A DNA stretch of 41,838 nucleotides from JAPLSN01 sp964482955 (GTDB taxonomy: Bacteria > Spirochaetota > Spirochaetia > Treponematales > UBA12059): contig CAYZZW010000031.1 in the NCBI GenBank assembly GCA_964482955.1, forward strand, positions 1 through 41,838. Direction: 5' to 3'. Every line of letters begins with the position of its first letter. The first letter of the stretch is position 1. Of the stretch, positions 16,901-25,488 are shown one piece after another. Below the pieces are notes generated by a model that was not told the DNA's origin, did not search any database, and worked only from the letters and a program-made list of their open reading frames with translations. The translations under genes and the position numbers were made by a program.

Positions 16901-16989
16901 ACATTTAAATGCAGTTGTCGAAGGACAACTGCGATGAACATCCAAAAACCAATGGGGTTTTCGGATGTTCCAGGGAAGGTGGAACCTTC
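16869..16989. repeat. Tandem hairpin array A
   Basis: Four consecutive inverted repeats occupy 121 bases. They are a 14-bp stem (16869-16900); the 9-bp stem GCAGTTGTC/GACAACTGC with loop GAAG (16911-16932); an 8+6-bp stem with one mismatch, GAACATCC/GGATGTTC and AAAACC/GGTTTT (16936-16970); and the 6-bp stem GAAGGT/ACCTTC (16975-16989). The stems are unrelated to each other in sequence. The array fills the gap between the MATE stop and the operon promoter, and no open frame is present. Confidence 0.85.
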
Positions 16990-17006
16990 TCTCCCGGAGG
17001 ACGGAT

Positions 17007-18395
17007 TTACACCGCGAGGGCCTTGGCTTCGAAGATGCGCATGCGGCGGAACATGAGGAGGGCGATGGCGAAGCGGATGACGAGGTCGGCGCACATCGTG
17101 GTCCAGATGATCTCGACGCCGATCCCTTCGACCGTGGACAGGAAGAGCGCCACCGGCACGCGCACGAGCCAGAGGCCCGCGAGCGCGATGTACATGGGCT
17201 CCTTCGTGAAGCCCGCGCCGCGCATGGCGCCGAACATCGTGTTGGTGGCGTTCTGCGGCAGCTGCACGAGTCCCATGAGGAAGAGGTAGACGGCGCCGAG
17301 CGCGATGGCGGCGGCGTCGTTCGTCATGAGGCCCATGAGGAAGCGGTTTCCGAATATGAAGAGGAGCGACACCGCCGCCGTGATCGCCATATTGTATCGG
17401 ATGATGTTCGTGAAGCAGTAGCGCGCGAGATGCCGCTTTTCCGCGCCGATAGCCTGCCCGACGAGGCTCGTCACCGCCACGCCGAGACCGGCCGAGGGCA
17501 TGTACGACAGCGCCTCGAGCTGGAGGCCGAGCTGGTACGCGCCCATCACGGTGGAACCGAAGCCGAGGATGATGCGGCTCAGCACGATGGCCGCGAGCTG
17601 CCACAGCGTCATTTCCGCGGACGAGGGGATGCCGACGCGGAGGATCGCCTTCCACACGCGGAAGTCGGGCGCCGGAACGGGGACGTCGCGTTCCATCGAG
17701 CCTACCTGCCTGCGCGAGGCGAACACGGAGAGAAGGGCGAACGTGGCCGCGGTCGCTTGCGCGAAGACCGTGGCCGCGCCCGCGAAGACGACTGCCTGGC
17801 GGACGTCGGGCTTTCCGAAGTAGAAGAGCGGCAGGACGACGAGGGCGACGAGAGCGTTGAGCGCGAAGGTGATCTGCATGGGCCGGCGCGTGTTGCCCGC
17901 GCCCTGCATGACGCCGCCCGCGGTCTGCATGACCGACAGGAAGGGCACGCCCCAGCACGCGATGCGGAGGTAGGTGAGGGCCACGTCGAGGATTTCGGGT
18001 TTCGGCGCGAACACGAGGAGGAGCTTGTCCGCGAAGAGCCAGATGGCGAAGGCGGCGAGCGCGGAGAGCGACGCCGTCACGTAGACGGACTGGAAGGCGA
18101 CGACGCGCACGCGCGCTCGGTCTCCCGCGCCCGTGGCTTGCGCGACATAGACGGTGGCGGCCGTGGCGATGCCGCGGAACACGGCCCACACGACGCTCGT
18201 GATGCGCACCGCCAGTCCAATGGCTCCGGTGCCGAGGACGCTCACGTGCCCGACCATCACCATGACGATAAGGCCGCCGGCGAGCTGGAAGAGGTTGTCG
18301 ACCATGACCGGGATGGCCATGTTCCAGATCTTGCGGTTCGAGGAGGCGAGTTCCTCGCGGGAGAGCGTGTTCGAGGGGGCGGTCGCTTCGTTCAT
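17007..18395 (-). CDS. MATE family multidrug/cation exporter
   Basis: A 462-residue inner-membrane exporter with about twelve hydrophobic segments and the MATE pattern: MAIPVMVDNLFQLAGGLIVMVMVGH at the start (residues about 28-52), PSAGLGVAVTSLVGQAIGAEK in the middle (about 295-315), and a second-half block AMRGAGFTKEPMYIAL. MATE proteins use a sodium or proton gradient to expel organic cations or metabolites. It begins 31 bases after the amino-acid ATPase gene with AAAGGA before the start, so it is probably the last gene of the importer operon. A hairpin array with a terminator follows the stop. Confidence 0.93.
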   Translation of the reverse strand: MNEATAPSNTLSREELASSNRKIWNMAIPVMVDNLFQLAGGLIVMVMVGHVSVLGTGAIGLAVRITSVVWAVFRGIATAATVYVAQATGAGDRARVRVVAFQSVYVTASLSALAAFAIWLFADKLLLVFAPKPEILDVALTYLRIACWGVPFLSVMQTAGGVMQGAGNTRRPMQITFALNALVALVVLPLFYFGKPDVRQAVVFAGAATVFAQATAATFALLSVFASRRQVGSMERDVPVPAPDFRVWKAILRVGIPSSAEMTLWQLAAIVLSRIILGFGSTVMGAYQLGLQLEALSYMPSAGLGVAVTSLVGQAIGAEKRHLARYCFTNIIRYNMAITAAVSLLFIFGNRFLMGLMTNDAAAIALGAVYLFLMGLVQLPQNATNTMFGAMRGAGFTKEPMYIALAGLWLVRVPVALFLSTVEGIGVEIIWTTMCADLVIRFAIALLMFRRMRIFEAKALAV

Positions 18396-18426
18396 CGTGG
18401 AATCCTTTCGGCGTTCGGTCGGGTCG

Positions 18427-19176
18427 TCAGAGGATGCGGGCGAGGAAGTCGCGAGTGCGGGCCTCGCGGGGGGAGTCGAAGAGGTCGGCCGGGGCGCCGG
18501 ATTCGACGATGCGGCCTCCGTCCATGAACACGAGCCGGTCGGCCGCCGCGCGCGCGAAGCCCATTTCGTGCGACACGACGAGCATGGTCATGCCGCCGCG
18601 GGCGAGGTCGGTCATCACGTCGAGCACCTCGCGGATCATCTCCGGGTCGAGGGCGCTCGTCGGCTCGTCGAAGAGGAGGACTTCGGGCTCCATGGCGAGC
18701 GCCCGCGCGATGGCCGCGCGCTGCTGCTGCCCGCCCGAGAGCTGACGCGGCCAGCTGCGCAGCTTGTCCGAAAGCCCGACGCGCTCCAGCATGGCGGCGG
18801 CCCGTCCGCGCGCCTCCGCGGGCGGCAGCTTGCGGACGAGGCGCGGCGCGAGCGCGACGTTGTCGAGGACGGTCAGGTGGCGGAACAGGTTGAACGACTG
18901 GAAGACCATGCCGGCGTCCTCGCGGATGCGGCGCACGTCTGCGTGGCGCGCGGTGACGTGGTCGTCGCCGATGCGGATGGAGCCCGAGTCGAGTTCCTCG
19001 AGGCGGTTGACGGAGCGGAGGAGCGTGCTCTTGCCCGAGCCCGAAGGGCCGATGATCACGAGGGTTTCGCCGCGGCCGACGTCGAGCGAGACGCCGTCGA
19101 GCGCCGCGATCCGCCCGCGTCCGTCGGGCGACGGAAAGGTCTTCACCGCGTCGCGGATTTCGATGAAGGGCGTCAC
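18427..19176 (-). CDS. Polar amino-acid ABC transporter ATPase
   Basis: A 249-residue ATPase that powers amino-acid import. Walker A GPSGSGKST is at 43-51, signature LSGGQQQR and Walker B LLFDEPTSALDPEM follow, and the H-loop is in VVSHEMGFA. The wording VFQSFNLFRHLTVLDNV and the ALDPE block are typical of the GlnQ/HisP group. The GTG start at 19176 overlaps the permease stop as GTGA, so translation is coupled. There is a single permease gene, so the transporter probably uses a permease homodimer. Confidence 0.94.
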   Translation of the reverse strand: MTPFIEIRDAVKTFPSPDGRGRIAALDGVSLDVGRGETLVIIGPSGSGKSTLLRSVNRLEELDSGSIRIGDDHVTARHADVRRIREDAGMVFQSFNLFRHLTVLDNVALAPRLVRKLPPAEARGRAAAMLERVGLSDKLRSWPRQLSGGQQQRAAIARALAMEPEVLLFDEPTSALDPEMIREVLDVMTDLARGGMTMLVVSHEMGFARAAADRLVFMDGGRIVESGAPADLFDSPREARTRDFLARIL

Positions 19177-20003
19177 GGCGCGACGCTCCGCTTGAGCCGG
19201 CGCTCGAGCGCGCGGACGAGCAGGGTGAGCGACACGGTGAGGCAGAGGTAGAAGAACGCCACGACGTTGTAGGTTTCGAAGAAGCGGAAGGTGGAGGCCG
19301 AGTACACCTTGCCGAGCTGGGTGAGGTCCTGCACGCCCAGCGCGGACACGAGGGCGGAGTCCTTGACGATGGCGACGAACTCGTTCGCGAGCGCCGGCAG
19401 CACGTTGCGCACCGCCTGCGGGAGGATCACGTGGCGCAGGGTCTGGCCGCGGCTCAGGCCGAGCGCGTACGCGGCTTCCACCTGGCCCCTGTCGACGCTC
19501 TCGATGCCGGCGCGGAAGATCTCCGCCACGAAGGCGGCGTAGCCCAGGGTGAGGGCGATGACGGCGCGCGTCGCGAAGTCGAAGTGCCTCGGTTCGACGC
19601 GGTCGATGAAACCAGCCTGGATGAGGGGCGACAGGAGCGCGTTGAGGACTCCCGCCAGGGCCGGCGCGCCGACGAAGGCGATGTAATAGAGGATGACGAG
19701 CATCGGGAGCCCGCGCACGAGCTCCACGTAGAAGGTGGAGGCTTCGCGGAGCGCGCGGAAGCGCGAAACGCGCAGGAGTCCGAGGCCGAGCCCGAGCAGC
19801 ACGGAGGCGGCGTACGCGACGAGCGAGACCGAGAGCGTTACGCCGAGTCCCGACGCCACCGCGCCGAAGATGACGCGGTAGCCGGGGGACGAGAAGACGG
19901 CGACGAGCGCCCACGCCCCGAGCAGGGCGAGGGCCACGAGCCACCAGGGCAGGCGGCCGAGCGCCCGGAGGGGCGCGGAGCGGGCGTCGTCGTCGCGCTT
20001 CAC
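19173..20003 (-). CDS. Polar amino-acid ABC transporter permease
   Basis: A 276-residue inner-membrane protein of the HisM/GlnP type. Five or six hydrophobic segments are visible. The EAA coupling loop reads EAAYALGLSRGQTLRHVILP at about residues 177-196, and the STFYVELVRGLPMLVILYYI stretch is typical of the family. It follows the binding protein by seven bases and overlaps the ATPase gene. An unusually long, charged N-terminus (KRDDDARSAP) precedes the first segment. Confidence 0.94.
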   Translation of the reverse strand: MKRDDDARSAPLRALGRLPWWLVALALLGAWALVAVFSSPGYRVIFGAVASGLGVTLSVSLVAYAASVLLGLGLGLLRVSRFRALREASTFYVELVRGLPMLVILYYIAFVGAPALAGVLNALLSPLIQAGFIDRVEPRHFDFATRAVIALTLGYAAFVAEIFRAGIESVDRGQVEAAYALGLSRGQTLRHVILPQAVRNVLPALANEFVAIVKDSALVSALGVQDLTQLGKVYSASTFRFFETYNVVAFFYLCLTVSLTLLVRALERRLKRSVAP

Positions 20004-20010
20004 GGATCGG

Positions 20011-20823
20011 TCAGGGCTTGTACTCGAAGAACCACTTCGTGTTCAGGGCGTCGATCGTGCCGTCGGCCTTGAGGGCCTCGATGGCCGCGTTGAACGGCGC
20101 GACGAGGTCGGAGCCCTGCTTGAAGATGAAGCCGAACTCCTCGGTCCCGAGCGGGCCGCCGATGGTCTTGAGCTTGTCGGGATTCGCGCCCATGTAGCCC
20201 TTGGTCGACGCGGCGTCCATGAGGACCATGTCGATGTCGCCCGAAAGGAGGGCCTGCACCGTCGCGCCGAAGGTCTCGAAGAGCTTGATGCGGGGGTTCT
20301 TCTCGTCGCCGTCGAGGACGTTGTAGACGGCCACGTAGAAGTTGGTCGTGCCGGCCTGGGCGCCCGCGAGGAGCTTCTTGTCCGCGGCGAATTCCTTTTC
20401 GTCCTTGAAGCGCGTCTCGTCGGCGCGGACGAGCATGAACTGCTGCGAGACCATGTACGGCGCGGAGAAATCGACCTGCGCCTTGCGCTCGTCGTTGATG
20501 GTGATGCCGTCCATGCCGACGTCGAACTGGCCGTCGCGGATCGCCTGGATCATCGTGTCCCACGAGCAGACCTTCCATTCGATCTTCGCGTTGAGGCGCT
20601 TGCCGATCTCGTTGACGGCGTCGTATTCCCAGCCCATGGCCTTGCCGGTCTTGGGATCGACGAAGTTGAGCGGCGTGTAGGCGTTTTCGGTCACGGCGAC
20701 GACGGTGCGGCCCTTGAGGTCGGGCAGGCCGGCCGCGGCGGCGCCGTCCGTTTTCTTCGCGTCGGTCTTGGTGCAGCCGAGCGCGACGACGGCGACCAGG
20801 ACGAGGGTGAGCGTGCGTTTCAT
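20011..20823 (-). CDS. Amino-acid-binding lipoprotein of the ABC importer
   Basis: A 270-residue SBP_bac_3-type binding protein that captures an amino acid outside the inner membrane. The signal peptide ends in VALGC, so Cys17 is probably lipidated. Family blocks are visible: AYTPLNFVDPKTGKAMGWEYD (about 50-70), WDTMIQAIRDGQFDVGMDGI (about 93-112) and DFSAPYMVSQQ (about 122-132). The acidic position after the WD...DGI block is conserved, but the exact ligand cannot be told. AGGAG lies a few bases before the start. It is the first gene of the importer-MATE operon. Confidence 0.94.
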   Translation of the reverse strand: MKRTLTLVLVAVVALGCTKTDAKKTDGAAAAGLPDLKGRTVVAVTENAYTPLNFVDPKTGKAMGWEYDAVNEIGKRLNAKIEWKVCSWDTMIQAIRDGQFDVGMDGITINDERKAQVDFSAPYMVSQQFMLVRADETRFKDEKEFAADKKLLAGAQAGTTNFYVAVYNVLDGDEKNPRIKLFETFGATVQALLSGDIDMVLMDAASTKGYMGANPDKLKTIGGPLGTEEFGFIFKQGSDLVAPFNAAIEALKADGTIDALNTKWFFEYKP

Positions 20824-20884
20824 GCGTTCTCCTTTGGATGGGCGATCCCGGACAGGCGCGTTCGGCGCCTCGGGTGCCGCGAAT

Positions 20885-20914
20885 ATCGTACACTTCGGGC
20901 GGCGTCCGCATCAA
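20885..20914 (-). promoter_or_regulatory. Sigma-70-like promoter of the amino-acid ABC importer operon
   Basis: On the minus strand TTGATG (20914-20909), an 18-base spacer, then TACGAT (20890-20885). It lies about 60 bases before the binding-protein start in the divergent gap with the amidase gene. Confidence 0.5.
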
Positions 20915-20937
20915 GCCGCGCGGGCGGCGGAACCGAG

Positions 20938-20965
20938 TTGACGGCACGCGGAAGTCGGCTACAAT
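20938..20965 (+). promoter_or_regulatory. Sigma-70-like promoter of the amidase gene
   Basis: TTGACG (20938-20943), a 16-base spacer and TACAAT (20960-20965), ending 40 bases before the amidase start codon. Confidence 0.7.
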
Positions 20966-21005
20966 GACCGGGCGCCCGCGAGAGGCGGGCGTTCGGAGGC
21001 GCGTG

Positions 21006-22538
21006 ATGAAGGACGGCGACAGGTTCGAACCGGACGGGGCGACGATCGGCGGGCTGCAGGACGGCATGGCGGCGGGAACGCTGACCGCCCGCTCGATCGC
21101 CGAGGCGTATCTCCAGCGCGTCGAAGCCGTCGACCGGGGCGGGCCGCGCCTCAACTCGGTCATCGAGCTCAACCCGGACGCCCTCGCCATTGCGGACGGG
21201 CTCGACCGCGAGCGCGCGGAAAAGGGGCCGCGCGGCTCCCTTCACGGCATCCCGATCCTCGTCAAGGACAACGTCGACACAGCCGACCGCATGGCGACGA
21301 CGGCGGGGTCGCTCGCCCTCGTCGGTTCGAAGCCGCCCGCGGACGCCTTTATCGTCAAGCGCCTCCGGGACGCGGGCGCCGTCATCCTCGGCAAGACGAA
21401 CCTGAGCGAGTGGGCGAACTTCCGCTCCACGCGCTCGTCGAGCGGCTGGAGCGGCCGCGGCGGACTCACGCGGAATCCCTACGCCCTCGACCGCAGCACC
21501 TCCGGATCGAGCTCCGGTTCCGCCGCGGCGGTCGCGGCCGACCTTTGCGCCGTCGCCGTCGGCACCGAGACCGACGGTTCCATCGTGAGCCCTTCTTCCA
21601 TAAACGGCATCGTCGGCGTGAAACCCACGGTGGGGCTCGTGAGCCGGACCGGGATCATCCCCATCGCCGGCAGTCAGGATACCGCCGGCCCGATGGCCAG
21701 AACCGTTCGCGACGCCGCCATACTGCTCGGCGCGTTGGCCGCTCCCGATCCGGAAGACGCCGGCGCCGGCATTCCTCGGCCGGCCGCGGCGGGTTCCCCG
21801 GACTACGCGGCCTGCCTCCGCGAGGACGCGCTGTCGGGCGCGAGGATCGGCGTCGTACGGAAGTACTTCGGGTACCATCGCGGCGTGGACGCCGTGGCGG
21901 AAGCGGCCATCGATGCCCTGAAGGCGAAGGGCGCGGTCGTCGTCGATCCGGTGGACATCCCTTCGATGGGCAAATTCGAGGAACACGAGTTCACGGTGCT
22001 CCTGTACGAATTCAAGGACGGCGTGGAGGCGTACTTGAAGCGGCTCGGCCCCTCGGCTCCGGCGAAGACCCTCGGCGACCTCATCGAATTCAACAAGGCC
22101 AACGCCGCCCGCGAGATGCCGTATTTCGCCCAGGAGCTGTTCGAGAAGGCGCATGCCTGCGGATCCCTCCGCGACGCGAAGTACCGGCGGGCGATCGCCG
22201 CGTGCCGGAAGCTGACCAGGACGCGAGGCATCGACGCGGCCATGAACCGCCACCGCCTCGACGCCCTGTTCGCGCCGACCGAGGGACCGGCGTGGCCGAC
22301 GGACCTCGTGGACGGCGACCATTTCATCGGCGGCAGCTCGACCCTCGCCGCGGTGGCAGGCTATCCGAGCGTCACCGTGCCGGCCGGCTTCGTCTTCGGC
22401 CTGCCCGTGGGCGTCTCGTTTTTCGGGCGCGCGTGGAGCGAGGGGACCTTGCTCGCGCTTGCGCACGCCTTCGAGCGCGCGACGCTGGCGCGAAAGGCGC
22501 CCAGCTTCCTCCCGACGGTCGATCTCGGAGGCACGTGA
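21006..22538 (+). CDS. Amidase-signature family hydrolase
   Basis: A 510-residue enzyme that hydrolyses an amide bond. The Ser-cisSer-Lys triad can be read: Lys87 in PILVKDN, the cis-Ser in the GSSSGS segment (about 167-172), and the nucleophile position Ser192 in TETDGS. No neighbouring gatB or gatC gene is present and the C-terminal part ends in the free-standing amidase style (VTVPAGFVFGLPVGVSFFGRAWSEGTLLALAHAFE). A role in tRNA transamidation is therefore less likely than a metabolic amidase. The ATG at 21006 has GGAGG eight bases upstream and a promoter at 20938-20965. The substrate is unknown. Confidence 0.92.
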   Translation: MKDGDRFEPDGATIGGLQDGMAAGTLTARSIAEAYLQRVEAVDRGGPRLNSVIELNPDALAIADGLDRERAEKGPRGSLHGIPILVKDNVDTADRMATTAGSLALVGSKPPADAFIVKRLRDAGAVILGKTNLSEWANFRSTRSSSGWSGRGGLTRNPYALDRSTSGSSSGSAAAVAADLCAVAVGTETDGSIVSPSSINGIVGVKPTVGLVSRTGIIPIAGSQDTAGPMARTVRDAAILLGALAAPDPEDAGAGIPRPAAAGSPDYAACLREDALSGARIGVVRKYFGYHRGVDAVAEAAIDALKAKGAVVVDPVDIPSMGKFEEHEFTVLLYEFKDGVEAYLKRLGPSAPAKTLGDLIEFNKANAAREMPYFAQELFEKAHACGSLRDAKYRRAIAACRKLTRTRGIDAAMNRHRLDALFAPTEGPAWPTDLVDGDHFIGGSSTLAAVAGYPSVTVPAGFVFGLPVGVSFFGRAWSEGTLLALAHAFERATLARKAPSFLPTVDLGGT

Positions 22539-22547
22539 GGCCGCGCC

Positions 22548-23087
22548 TTACGCATACTTGGCTTCGAATTCGTCGAGCATGGCGTGGAGCCGTTCGTGGG
22601 TGCCCGCGCCCATGACCTTCTCCTCGTGCTCCTCGAAGCGCGTCGCGATCGACGCCTGGGCTTCGGGCGGCAGCTTCATGTCGCCGAGCGGGAAGAGGAC
22701 TTCGTTTTCCTTGCGGATGTGCGCTCGTAGCAGGGCGATGTAGTCCTCCGCGGATTTCGCGAACGCCGTCCGGTCGAAGCCGCCCCCCTCGAGCGCGCGC
22801 TTCATGCCGCGGACGTGCCCGCGCCCTTCCTCGTGTTCGGCGAGCATCTGCCCGACGGGGCCGCGATCCCGCGGGATGCCGACCTTTTCGAGTTCCGGAA
22901 ACAGGATGCCCTCTTCCTTGCCGTGGTGGCACGTGTCCGCGAACGAGACGAAAAAGCCGACGAGCGCCTCGGCGTCCGATCGCGGGACCTTCGTCGCGTC
23001 GCCCGCGAGCGAGGCCATCCGCTCCAGGATCTTCAAGCCGCGCAGGATGCCTTCGTGTTCGTCGACGAGATCTTCGCTGGCGCGCAT
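22548..23087 (-). CDS. Hemerythrin-domain protein
   Basis: A 179-residue cytoplasmic protein with the four-helix hemerythrin iron-ligand pattern: His10 in VDEHEG, the CHHGKEEGILFPELE segment (about 53-67), the LAEHEEGRGH segment and HIRKENEVLFPL. Such proteins bind a di-iron centre and oxygen, nitric oxide or related species, and often take part in oxygen sensing or iron-sulphur repair. It converges on the amidase gene with nine bases between the stops. It is divergent from msrA, which fits a redox-stress pairing. It lacks the extra domain of RIC/YtfE-type proteins. Confidence 0.92.
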   Translation of the reverse strand: MRASEDLVDEHEGILRGLKILERMASLAGDATKVPRSDAEALVGFFVSFADTCHHGKEEGILFPELEKVGIPRDRGPVGQMLAEHEEGRGHVRGMKRALEGGGFDRTAFAKSAEDYIALLRAHIRKENEVLFPLGDMKLPPEAQASIATRFEEHEEKVMGAGTHERLHAMLDEFEAKYA

Positions 23088-23208
23088 GGGTATCCCTCCG
23101 TTGTCGATTTGATGACGTATCGGTCTCTAATCTAGCGCCCGCCGCGATCGGAGGCAAACCGCGGACCGGACTCGCCGCCGGTCGGGCGTCGTCAGTATCT
23201 TTCGTCGC

Positions 23209-23808
23209 ATGAAACATTCCATGGCGATACGGCTCGCGGCGACCCTGGCCGCGGCGAGCCTCTGCCACGCGGTCGACGGAGGAAAGACGATGACGACGAT
23301 CGAAACCGCAGTGTTCGGCGGCGGGTGCTTTTGGTGTCTGGAAGCGGTGTTCGAACTCGCGCCGGGAGTGGTCGACGTCGAAAACGGCTACGCGGGCGGC
23401 TCGCGCGAAAACCCGACCTACGAGCAGGTGTGCACGGGGCTCACCGGGCACGCGGAGGTGGTGAAGGTGGCGTATGATCCGTCCAAGACGACGTACGCGG
23501 CGCTGCTCGAGCTGTTCTGGCGGGTTCACGACCCCACGCAGGTGGACCGGCAGGGCGCCGACATCGGCGAGCAATACCGGTCGATCATCCTGTACAAGGA
23601 CGAGGCGCAGCGCGCGGAGGCGGAACGCTCGATGGCGGAGGCGAGAAAACGTTTCGCGAAGCCCCTCGCCACCGACCTCGCGCCGCTTCGCGCGTATTGG
23701 CGGGCCGAGGACTATCACCAGGATTACTTCAAGCGAAACCCGGACCAGGCGTATTGCCGCATCGTCATCGCGCCGAAGGTCGAACACTATCTGAAAGGCG
23801 GCGAGTGA
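23209..23808 (+). CDS. msrA: Peptide methionine sulfoxide reductase MsrA
   Basis: This enzyme reduces methionine-S-sulfoxide in proteins. The catalytic GCFWC motif is at 39-43 of the long form (catalytic Cys40), followed by NGYAGG, GHAEVVKV and the C-terminal NPDQAYCRIVIAPK segment with a possible resolving Cys. The long form (199 residues) begins with a signal-peptide-like sequence (MKHSMAIRLAATLAAASLCHA) but has no visible ribosome-binding site. An internal ATG at 23290 has GGAGGAA five to six bases upstream and would give a cytoplasmic 172-residue enzyme of usual length. Both forms may be made. The gene ends ten bases before the convergent rsmE stop. Confidence 0.94.
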   Translation: MKHSMAIRLAATLAAASLCHAVDGGKTMTTIETAVFGGGCFWCLEAVFELAPGVVDVENGYAGGSRENPTYEQVCTGLTGHAEVVKVAYDPSKTTYAALLELFWRVHDPTQVDRQGADIGEQYRSIILYKDEAQRAEAERSMAEARKRFAKPLATDLAPLRAYWRAEDYHQDYFKRNPDQAYCRIVIAPKVEHYLKGGE

Positions 23809-23817
23809 GAACCGGCC

Positions 23818-24537
23818 TCAGAGATAACCGAGCTTCGCGAGCGCGACCGACACGGCGGCGAGCGCCGCGGTTTCCGTCCGGAGGATGCGGTCCCCGAGCG
23901 TGAAGACGCGGAAGCCGCGCGCCTCGAGGAGGTCGAGTTCGCGCGGCGTCCAGCCCCGCTCGCTGCCGACCGCCAGCGTGACGGGTGATCCGGGAGCGCG
24001 CGCCGCTCCGAAGGCTTCCGTCGCGCGGTACGGGTCGAACGCGAGGCGGTCGCCGGAGCCGGCGGGCAGGGCGTCGAGCGCGTCCGCGAGCGTCCGGTGG
24101 ACGGAGGCTTCGGGCAGGCGCGGATTGCCCGATTGTTCCGCGCCCTCGACGAGGGGCCGGGTGAAATCGGCGTCGCGGTACCGCGAGGAATCGAGATAGG
24201 ACTTTTCGCCGAGCTCCGTGCCGCAGCACAGGACGCGCGCGACCCCGAGCGTCGCCAGGTCCTTGAGGATGCGGTCCGCCTGGATGGGTCGCGGAAACCC
24301 GAGCACGACCGTGACCGGGCGGAGCGGCGGAGCCTCGCCCGTCGCGACGAAGGAAAAACGCATCGTCTTCCCGTCGAACGACTCGATGCGCGCGTCGCCG
24401 ATCCGGCCGTCCGCCATGCCGGCGGACACGGTATCGCCCGCGGTCTTCTTGAGGATTTTCCGGATATGCTCTACCCTGCGGTCGTGGCGCGGCAGTCCGT
24501 CGGCCAGTTCCCGCTCCGACAGGATCAGGATGTTCAT
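23818..24537 (-). CDS. rsmE: 16S rRNA (uracil1498-N3)-methyltransferase RsmE
   Basis: A 239-residue SPOUT-class methyltransferase that modifies U1498 of 16S rRNA using S-adenosylmethionine. The family C-terminus is clear: LAVGSERGWTPRELDLLEARGF followed by LGDRILRTETA, which form the knotted SAM-binding region. The N-terminal PUA-like part is residues about 1-70 (HIRKILKKTAGDTVSAG). The central IQADRILKDLATLGVARV segment replaces the more usual KGDR/Lys-rich wording. It lies alone on its strand between msrA and a secreted-protein gene. Confidence 0.94.
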   Translation of the reverse strand: MNILILSERELADGLPRHDRRVEHIRKILKKTAGDTVSAGMADGRIGDARIESFDGKTMRFSFVATGEAPPLRPVTVVLGFPRPIQADRILKDLATLGVARVLCCGTELGEKSYLDSSRYRDADFTRPLVEGAEQSGNPRLPEASVHRTLADALDALPAGSGDRLAFDPYRATEAFGAARAPGSPVTLAVGSERGWTPRELDLLEARGFRVFTLGDRILRTETAALAAVSVALAKLGYL

Positions 24538-24611
24538 CGCCCGCGACTATAGTCTGTTTCGCCGCGAAGGCAAAGACGGGTTTCGCGGAGCGGTGATTGG
24601 AGAATATGGCG

Positions 24612-25466
24612 ATGAAGATTCGGTGCATGGCGATGGTCGCGGCGTTTGCGGTCGGGGCGGCGTGGGCGGACGGGGACGCGGTGAGCGTCGCGGTCGGGCT
24701 CGTCAACGACAACCTGCCGTGTCCGTACGGCGCCGCCGTCGACGGCTGGTCGGTCGGGCCGGACGATCAATACACGTACACGATGACCGGCCGTTTCGCA
24801 TACGGCCCGTGGTTCGGCATGGTCGACGACCTCGTCGTGACTTCGCGCGCGGAAGGGTGGCGCTTCGACGTCCTGCGCGTCGCGGCCGGGCGAGAATTCG
24901 CGCGTGACGCGTTGCGCGTCCGCGTCCGGGCCGGCGTCGCGCTGGTCGGGAACTACGGCGGCGGGTTTTTCCAGAACGCGCTGCACGCGGGCGTCATCGG
25001 CTATCCGACCGTGGACTTCCCGTACGTCGAGCGGGGCTTCGCGGCGAACGTCGGCTGCGGAATCGGCTATGCGATCCCGGACTTGCCCCTCGAGGGACTG
25101 TCGCTCGAACCGTTCGTCGACCTGGACGCGTATGTCGGCTTCGGCCCGTGCCAGGCGCGCGTCGGGCTCGACGGCGCCTTCGAGAGCGGATGGTTCAGGA
25201 TCGAAGCCTGCGCGGGCGTCGGATTCCACGCGTTCCTGCCCGATCGCCTCGACTACCTGCTCGAGGACGGCCCCTTCGCCGCCCTGCTCGCGACCGTCGG
25301 GCCGCCGGACGGTCTCCGCTTCGCCTTCGGCGCGGGGCTCTTCCCCGTCGGGAGCGTGGCCGACGATCCGGCCTTCCGCGCGAAGGACTACCGCGCCACG
25401 CCGCAGTTCTACTACCTGTTCGCGTACGGCGCGGCGCCCGGACTCCGTTCCTTCATCGCCCCGTGA
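24612..25466 (+). CDS. Secreted, probably outer-membrane, protein of unknown function
   Basis: A 284-residue protein with a signal peptide (MKIRCMAMVAAFAVGAAWA). The mature part is rich in short amphipathic beta segments, Gly and aromatic residues, as in outer-membrane barrels. The VNDNL...DDQYTYTMTG region faintly recalls the LpxR/DUF2219 lipid-A deacylase N-terminus, but the other conserved LpxR residues are not visible, so I do not assign that function. Three nearby starts are possible: TTG at 24597, ATG at 24606 and ATG at 24612. I chose 24612 because GGAG lies nine bases upstream and the signal peptide is then complete. It converges on the acyl-CoA synthetase gene. Confidence 0.78.
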   Translation: MKIRCMAMVAAFAVGAAWADGDAVSVAVGLVNDNLPCPYGAAVDGWSVGPDDQYTYTMTGRFAYGPWFGMVDDLVVTSRAEGWRFDVLRVAAGREFARDALRVRVRAGVALVGNYGGGFFQNALHAGVIGYPTVDFPYVERGFAANVGCGIGYAIPDLPLEGLSLEPFVDLDAYVGFGPCQARVGLDGAFESGWFRIEACAGVGFHAFLPDRLDYLLEDGPFAALLATVGPPDGLRFAFGAGLFPVGSVADDPAFRAKDYRATPQFYYLFAYGAAPGLRSFIAP

Positions 25467-25488
25467 TCGAAGCGGCTCGCGGCGGCGT

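Noticed and set aside
24612..25466. Assignment as LpxR lipid-A deacylase
   Set aside because: Only a short NDN...DD...TG pattern is similar. The catalytic His region and other conserved blocks are not visible.
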